Of a DNA stretch of 64,000 bases, positions 52,501 to 61,500 are shown piece by piece. The notes under the pieces are model-generated. The model was not told the DNA's origin. It was given only the letters and a program-made list of their open reading frames with translations, and did not search any database. The DNA lies in NCBI GenBank assembly GCA_009869945.1, contig WIXG01000025.1, positions 1 through 64,000 on the forward strand, in the 5' to 3' direction. The position numbers and the translations under genes were made by a program. Each line of letters starts with the position of its first letter. The stretch's first letter is position 1. Source of the stretch: Mesaphorura yosii (taxonomy: Eukaryota > Arthropoda > Collembola > Poduromorpha > Tullbergiidae).

Positions 52501-55500
52501 ATGACGTTGATGGTGCTCTTTCGACAACCAAACCGGTTGGTGGACTCCCAGAAACCGCAAAAGAACAACTCGATCGTTTCATGGTACGACTTTCTTTCAA
52601 AATTACGTATTCCATCATTTAACCGCTCATTTTGTGCTTCAGGAAATTTTCAACGAGCTTGAGACGAACAGGCCTAAAGTTGAAGCCGTTCTTCATCAAG
52701 GAAACGAGTACCTCAAGAAATCTGCCGAAGGTACCGCTACCAATCTCCAGCATAATCTGCGCACACTCCGACAACGTTGGGAAAGCGTAATGAATCGCGC
52801 TAATGACAAGAAGATTAAACTGGAAATCGCACTCAAAGAAGCCACAGAATTCCACAAGGCCGTTCAAGACTTCATTGATTGGCTGACCGATGCCGAAAGG
52901 TATCTGACCGGTTTGCAACCCGTCTCTCGAGTTTTGGACAGAGTCGTTGAGCAGGTCGAATCTCACAAGGAATTCCAAAAGGAAATTAGCTCCCACCGTG
53001 AAGACATGCTGAACCTGGAAAAGAAAGGAAACCATCTGAAATACTTCAGTCAAAAGCAAGATGTCATTCTCATCAAGAACTTGTTGGTCAGCGTTCAACA
53101 TCGTTGGGACAGAGTTGTGTCCAAGTCAACAGAACGCACACGCGCCCTCGACCTTGGCTTGAAGGAGGCGAAGGAATTCCAGGATTCGTGGAGTTCACTT
53201 TGCAGATGGTTGGACGACGCCGAGAAGAATTTGGATGAGATGATTACAACGGCGGGCCAGAATCCAGCCAAGATCAAACAGATGCTGGCTAAGCACAAGG
53301 AATTCCAACGAACATTGGCGGCCAAGCAGCCGAGCTACGACTCAACCATGAGAAACGGAAAGGCGCTGAAGGATAAGGCTCCCAAGCCCGACGAACCAAT
53401 CCTGAGACAAATGCTGACGGATCTGAAGAGCAAATGGGACTCAGTGTGCAGGAAGAGTATCGAGAGACAACGCAATCTGGAAGAAGCCCTATTGCGATCT
53501 GGACAATTCAAGGATGCACTTCAAGAGCTTCTGGATTGGCTTAATCAAATGGACAAACTTTTGGTTGACGACAGTCCCGTCCATGGTGATCTCGACACAG
53601 TGATGGCGCTCATTGAGCAACACAAGGTCAAGGCATTTTCGATTGTTTGCTCAGCATGGGTAGAAAATATGTACATAAACTTGAGTGGCATATTCTTATC
53701 TGTCTTAGAAAGTGGAAGATCAACTGCAGAATAGACGCAATCAAATGAATGACATTGTAAGAACTGGAGAGGAAATGATGGAAACGGCTCCACCAGAGGA
53801 AAGAAGCAAGTTGGCCTCTCAAATCAGGGATGTGAAGTCACAATTCGAGAAAGTCAAAAACAAGTGCGAAAACAGATCTCGCAGATTGGAAGGAGCTCTC
53901 AAAGAAGTAAGACTTTATTTAAATATTTTTGGCTTTGATTTGCAATTGCAATGCGCTGCTTTCATGAATAGGCCGAAAAATTGCACAAATCCGTTCACAT
54001 GCTTTTGGAATGGCTCTCCGATGCCGAAACAAAGCTTCGATATCAAGGATCTCTTCCTGATGATGAAGCTGGCACGAAGAAACTGCTGGACGAACAAGAC
54101 GCGTAAGTTGACTACAAAAATGTAGAAGTGTTCCACTGCTCAGTTGATTTCTCTGGTTGGTCAGGTTTATGCGAGAACTCGCATTAAAGGAACGCGACAA
54201 GGATGCGACTCTTGATCTTGCGAAGAGCATTTTGGCCAAGGCTCATCCTGATGCTGTCAATGTCATCAAGCACTGGATTTCTATCATTCAGTCCAGATGG
54301 GATGAGATCTCTTCATGGGCTCGGCAGAGGCAGCAGAAGCTTCAAGCTCATTTGGCGTCGCTCCGTGACAGCTTGCAGCTTCTGGAAGAACTTATAGCTT
54401 GGCTGCAAAAGTGCGAGGATACTTTAACGAGACAAGAAGCCGAATCTCTGCCCGATGACTTGATTGAAATTCGACGACTCATCCAGGTACAGTCATTTGA
54501 AAGCCATCGGAAAATGCAGAGTCTTAACATTATCTTATCATGTCTCCAGGAACACAACGAGTTCATGTACAGTATGGAAAAACGTCAGACAGAAATTGAT
54601 GCAGTTTGCAAGCCAAAATCTGTCACACGATCGTCAATCGGGGGCGTTGGTGCAAAGGGCAAGCCTGGCGCAAGGTTGCGCTCCGTTGGGTAAGCATACT
54701 TGGAAGCATTTTGCTTTCAGTAGAATAGCAAAGTCTTCGCTCTTCGTTTCGTTTTTGCGATTGTAATGGCTTCAAGTTTAGACATTTTAGAGCTTTAGTG
54801 CATGACCTTTTTCCATTGTTTGATTAGTGATGATAGTCGCGAAGAATCTCCAGAGATGGATTTCGGACGCCGGCGCCTGAGGTTTGACATGCTTTTCTTT
54901 ACAATTTAGTATTTGATGTAGTTCGACCTTAGCTTTGATTTGAATGGCTATTACAAGTTAGTCAAGCCAAATATTTTGCCAGTCAGGTTTTTGTCGTTAG
55001 AATGTTGAAGCTATTGTTCTGTCTTGACGCATGTACGTAGTAAAATGTCTGTTGTGACCCTGTCTAGCCCTGGCAGAGAAAGAACTCCAGATTTATTCCA
55101 GCATATTGGCCCAAGATTCGATCGTAGAGGAAGGTAAAGAATTTGAAAAACCATTCGCTGTGATTTAACGATACATAAAGTTCTTAACATCTAACCCCAA
55201 ACTACTAATCCATAGTTGTAAGGGTGATGAGAATGCTGTGTGTGATGTGACCAACTAAAACTGTTAACCAATAACACCGAAATATGATTGATGATTGATT
55301 CTGGACGAAATGCATGATGATGCTTTGCTTAACCAAAATGCTTTAAGTGTTTGATGTGTCAGAGAAAGATGGTTAGAGAGGGAAAACGGGTAATAATAAT
55401 CGGTAGATATTCCGGGTAATTAGCTCTGAATCTCCTGTCGAAAGTGAAGCATACCAATTTTGAATTGACCTTTATTTCACAGTAAATCTCTCGAGCCACA

Positions 55501-58500
55501 AATTAAAAACCCAAGGGTCAAGTTCTTATGGGACAAATGGAAGCACGTCTGGATGATGGCCTGGGAGAGACAACGTCGTCTGCAAGATAAGTACAATTAT
55601 CTCATGGAACTTGACAAAGTCAAGAACTTTAGCTGGGACGATTGGAGAAAACGGGTTAGTGAAGACATACTAGCCGATTTATTAGTTGATTATCTAGCTG
55701 TTCGCATATCGTGCAATTGGCTCAGGTTCATATTTTTGTTATTTAGTTCTTGAAATACAACAACCACAAGAAATCTCGTGTCACAGACATTTTCCGAAAG
55801 ATTGATAAGAACAACGACCACTTGATTCCGCGAGAAGATTTCATCGACGCGATTATAAGGACAAGTAAGCCATTTACATTACTCCTACGCAACTGTAATA
55901 TGAGCTCATTCAAGTTTCAATGCACGTAATCATTTTCTGTCTTACAGAATTCCCAACTAGTCGTTTAGAGATGAATGCTGTTGCTGACATGTTTGACCAT
56001 GGCGATCATTTGATTGATTACATGGAATTTATTGCGGCCCTTCGCCCAGATTGGGAAGAAAAACGGCCTGTCGCCGAACCCGACATAATTGACGACGAGA
56101 TCCAACGACAAGTGATGAAATGTACATGCAAGCAGAAGTTCAGAGTCTTCCAAGTTGGAGAAGGAAAGTATCGGGTGAGTCTGGCTATATGGAATATGGT
56201 CTTTGTACTAACTAAAAGAGTAATTAAGCTGTTATGAAAAAAATCGTATGTGGGAGTCTCCCTGCTGTGAAAGAATGCAGATCTCTGCAACCTTTCTTTA
56301 AATGCTTTTCCTTCTATAATTAGCATCATTAATATGAATCTTGCTTTTCTATTCTAGTTTGGCGACAGTCAAAAGTTGAGACTTGTGCGAATCTTGAGGT
56401 AAGAATTGAAGTGAAAGTTTCCAGACAGTTCTGACGTACCCAAAAGTTGGGCTTCCTTGAACCATGAATGATGGAATTGTTATGGCTTAACAGATCAACG
56501 GTTATGGTTCGTGTTGGTGGTGGTTGGGTTTCGCTAGACGAATTCCTTGTCAAGAACGATCCATGCAGAGGTAAGTCTAAGAAAGTTTTCTGCCTTTTGA
56601 ATTCTTGTTAGAATACCAGGTTCAGTGTCATACAAGATCCGAGTCTGTAGGTGTAGGTAATCAATCACGCATGAAATAGACAGGGGCATATAATTGCATA
56701 TAAAATGAATTAGGACATTATAATCCAGACCTTGACCGAATGGTTGCATTTTAGCTTATCTTCTATTTGGGAGGACCGAAAATATTAAACTTGCTCTGAT
56801 TTACAGTTTCACTTAGCTAAATAACACCCACGCTTTCCTGGGATTGTTTTCTCTACCATCACTGACTAACCAAATATTTTCTGGTTTACTTAATTAATGC
56901 TCAGTCGTCATACATCTATTTCCTGACCTTATCTCTCCAATGGAACACGAACCAACGTGTCCGTTTGGGATACAGAGTCTACTGTTCTCTAGTAAGTGGT
57001 TTGGATGTTTTGAAAAGAGTTCAATTTAAAAACTTGGCCTTCTGTTCTTAGAACGCGTTTCACTTTAGAGCATTTGAGTTGTAGTTGTATCCTATTTCAG
57101 TTTTCCTAGTCTAGTTTTCTCAAATTTTGCTTCTTACCGCATGAAAGCTATGTATTCATCATTTTTCACATGATTTGAAATGTGAATTTTTCATTTTGTC
57201 TGATTTATTTACAACCATGCATCTTTATGATTTTCACCAGCATTCCAGTAATAACATAGTTATACGTTTTTATTTTGGTAGTCTTAATATTGATGTGTTC
57301 GGAGTTTGAAGCAGAGTGATACTGAAATTGTGTTGTGCTGTTTTCTAAATAGCCAAAGGACGCACTAACATTGAATTACGTGAACAATTCATCTTGGCTG
57401 ATGGAGTGTCGCAAACAATGACAGCTTTCAGATCAAAGCCGAGTGCTAGCAGTGTTTCTAGCGGAAATCGATCCGCTCAATCGCTCCCAGCGGCCGGACC
57501 GATTACAAAGGTAAGACGTTTTACTGGATCTTGTTTGGCCATGGTCGTAGTTATATTTTCTTGTGAGAAGAAGCGAGATAGCTTGTAATCTTAATGCATT
57601 TACTTCTCTTCTGCTTTGGACAGTCGATAGATAGCGAGTTGCTTTTCTGTTTGTTGTGCTCTAGAACAAAATCCAAAATGCTTTTCCCTTGTTTATGAGA
57701 TGCATTTGGAACAGATTCTTTCATGCGGATGCATCTCGACGCTGATCTAAACTAAAGCTTTTTTCATTCACATTCGTTGCTTTTGTCTTTCTAGTTCTTT
57801 GCTTACGAAGGCTTCACGTATACTTGGAAGCTTAAGTAGTCTCGAGCGCTCCAAAAGTAAATACGATGCTGTATGAATTCCCAGAATTTGATACTGTATT
57901 CCATGAACTCGGAACTTTATATTCAAAATATCACTGATGGAATTCCACAAGCCTGGCAGCGATTATTGAGATCATATTCGGGGAAAATGCGGCTTTTCCA
58001 GATTAATTTCATGGTGTCTTGAAGCTTGGTTAACTTTAAACTACCTTTGCGACAGAAAGTGAATTAAAAGGGAGTCGCTTGAATTTGACATTTATTTATG
58101 TTCACTAGAATGTACTTTATTATAATTCCATTTTTCCTTTGGGGTATCCCGACTCACAGTCTCTTGACTTCCGATCTTTATCATAAGTCTTGAACCGAAA
58201 GTGACTGCGAAAATCTGGAAAGGAGAAAGCACTTTATTACTCACGAATTGTTTATTCTATTATTATTATTTTGTAAACTTATTTCGTAGCTGAGTACATA
58301 TTGGCACAACTGAGACCAATTTTTGACAGCATACGAAATGCAGAAGAAACGTCTTCGTCTACTCCGATAGCTTCATCATCTTCATTTCAGTTACCACAAG
58401 AAATGAGATCCATTTCGATTTCCCGGTGGAAGCCAATTTATCGATGGGTAAACAGTAACCAGCTTCTGTTTGAGATGTGCTCCTCGTGTTTCTGTTTGTG

Positions 58501-61500
58501 ATGCCATTATTTACTTGCGACTGACGCCAATGAAGTGAGAGCTCGGGCGTATTCAGTCGAAAGTACTTTAAATGTTATCTTTGTCGGCAAAAGGCAAAGG
58601 ACAGGACGAGTGTCAAATGTTGATTGGTTGATTCATGTTGCTCATTTGTCAGTTAACATACTAATGAAGAGTGGTAGCAAAGGTTTTTATTTTGACTATA
58701 CTTTTTGTGCACATTTAATAAACTAAGAAACTAGTCTAATTAGGAAAGGACCAGAGAGTTGATTCAACAATTTCAACAGTATAAATACACAAATTCTTCT
58801 GAAATATGCGAAGCATGTAGAAAATACTAATTAAACTTTCTGCAGAAATGAAGAAACTTAAAAATTACTTTCGCAGAATTCGTGGAAATGTGTGGTAGAG
58901 TGTGGCAGTACTTCCTCCGTACGGTGTGGCATTTCAGTATAAACTGTTTTAACTAAACACCGATACCCAAAGGCATAAGTATTGGGCAGGAAGGAGTTTT
59001 AAGTTTAAGGAATTCACACCTCACAGTTTCAGTTTCTCGTAAAATTAGTAAACTTTCTTCTAGCGGCTTTATTTACATACAATTTAATTGTTTTAGCACC
59101 ACGTGATCTACGCATGCTTACTTCACGTCTTGCATGCTTTCTCCAATCGCTAAGATTACATTCTCCACGGCTCCTTTCTCCTGCTTGCAGATTGCTTTAC
59201 TGTGCTTTGAAGCTTGCTGTATCGAAACCATTAATTTATTGCATGCACGCTAATTTCTATGCCAGGTGACAGTATTCACTGAGGTTATTGACTTGTTTAT
59301 TTAGGTCAAGGAGCGGAGTATTCGCAGCGTTCCAATGGGAAGAGCTCGGTCAATTGATAGACACACACCTGACAGTGCTTACAGCGAGGATTACACATCT
59401 TCTCGCATGCCACGCAAGTCTTCAGCTGGACCAAGTAAGCCATGCCCTTGATTTTCAGTTTAAAAAAACTCCAAAAGCCATTTTCGCGAGTGATATGCTA
59501 GAGCGCAAATCTTTTATGCCCTCAAGTCATGTCTGATGCAATGAATTTTTCGCCAGGAACAAGCCAGCCTGGAAGTCGCACTGGCAGCAAGCCGCCGAGC
59601 CGTATTGGCTCAAACACTTCGCTTGATGGTTGGTATACTTTTCTTTATTCCCGTCCAACTTCTCAGGAGAGCTTAAGCCTTTGGAAGATCATGCTGAAAA
59701 TTTTGCTTACTCCACTTTCAGATGACGGAACTCCAGTCAGAAGGTCGTCCAGCTTGAAACGTGGAACCGCTGGAACCTTCTTGTCATCACGCCCAGGAGC
59801 AACCTCAACACCGACATCTTCAAGGGCTCCGTTCTCTCTGAGCACAAACATCGGAGGCAGCTCTTCTCGAGGGCGAAGTCCAGCTGGTGAAAGGTGAGAC
59901 TCTCCGATTTCAAACGCTTCCTGTTACATGGCACAAGTTAAAAGGAACAACAGCTCAAAGCTATTAGTAAAACCCTTCAGCCGAACTTTATACTTCGAAA
60001 AATATTCCAAGCCACCAGCTTGAAACATTTTCCAGCGCTAATGCGTTTAATGTGTACATATGTATAAAAACTGCATGAAGGTTGATGGTCTAACAAAACT
60101 TGCTCCTCTAACCATTGTACAGGGCGCATTCCTTCACAAGAGCTCCTGTATCAAGCCCAATGAAGCGAACAGGGAGCTCTTCGAGTGTGTCTTCCCTGCC
60201 TGCTTCCGGGCAAAGGTAATCTAACCGAAAAAGCTGCCAGAATTGCAAAATAATAAAGGCGTGGATGTGGAATACATTTTACTGAATACTATTCGAGAAA
60301 AAAAATAAAGTACAAACTTTTTCACGCATTCGCTTCGATTACTCATAAATAAAGTAAAGTTTTATTTATCGAATCTGATACTTTATGAAACCTAACCTTG
60401 AAAGCAAAAACAAGTGTTGCGTCTATTTTAATCAGCGAAACACCTGGAAAGTTCCATAAATTGCGTTCCACATCCAAAGTTCCGATATTACTTGAAATTA
60501 ACATAATGAGCTTATTGGAATGGGATCCTTACCATTACGGCTTTTTATTTAACCAACCAGACCATCACGCATTCCGGTATTTGTCGGTGGCGAGACTGGC
60601 GACGGACCTTCCACTCCTTCGACTCCCACTAGGTAAATTGTAAATACGAGCAAGTGGCGGTGGCGACATGCCGGAAATTAAACTTGCTTTGTAACTCAGC
60701 ATGACTCAACAGCAACGGCGTGGTTTATTAATTCGCATGACACTAAATTGCAATTTTCTAACCGTAACTTCAGGTTAAGGACGCCTTCTACTAGCCAAAG
60801 TAACATTCCGATTGCCATTTCCAGTACAACGCCAACTTCAAGGTAATGCAGTGGTTTTGGTTTGTATATAAAATCTAATAATTTCTAACAATAGAGCGTG
60901 GAAAATTTTTGAATAAGGTGCCTTACATTCATCTCAGAAAATTACGAAATATTGAAATTGTGTGAATTTCAAGCTTAAGAGCACTCTGACGCTTATCGAT
61001 TTGAGTATCATGAGATTTTAAAGCTCGGGACTAAAAATAAAATTGAATAGCAGAATCCGACGTGTTAACGCCATTCCCTATTTGCATTTGGTGAGCTTCC
61101 GTTTTAAACGAACCCATCAATTTTGGGGTGAATCAGTAGGTAAAGGCGGACAGCGTGCATGTTCGGACCGTTATTGGTGTTGATTGTGATGGATGACCGA
61201 CCAGCCGTTCTTCAGTCACGAGAAAAGTTTCTGTAGTAGTATCAATTGCCTGGGCTCGGCTCACAACATGGACGTACTCGATCATGTTTACTTAAATCAA
61301 AATTGAGATCAAATTTCATCCGGGAGAGCATCCTTTTCTCCAGTTTTTTCCGGAGTAAACCGCACGTTGCGGATTGGTTGAGCGTAGGCCCTGACACGAC
61401 AGTCCTACGAGCTCGGCTCGGCGTACTCCTTCATTTCATTTTATTGAATTTAAACAATGACAATGATTGTGTATAGGGCTCGTTGCAGCCATTGCCATTT

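Larger units (their letters stand above)
56098..57390 (+). other. shot: GAS2-related microtubule-binding domain
   Basis: Encoded by the end of 55948-56174, exons 56358-56398 and 56494-56570, and the start of 57353-57510. Motifs: [60 protein letters not shown] and [13 protein letters not shown]. The Cys-x-Cys pair, the MVRVGGGW core and the LVKNDPCR end are the diagnostic GAS2 signature. The domain binds and stabilises the microtubule lattice. It follows the EF-hands at the family's usual spacing and seems intact. The last junction (CR|AKGRTN) is in phase 1, and a possible cassette at 56905 would sit exactly in it. Confidence 0.95.
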
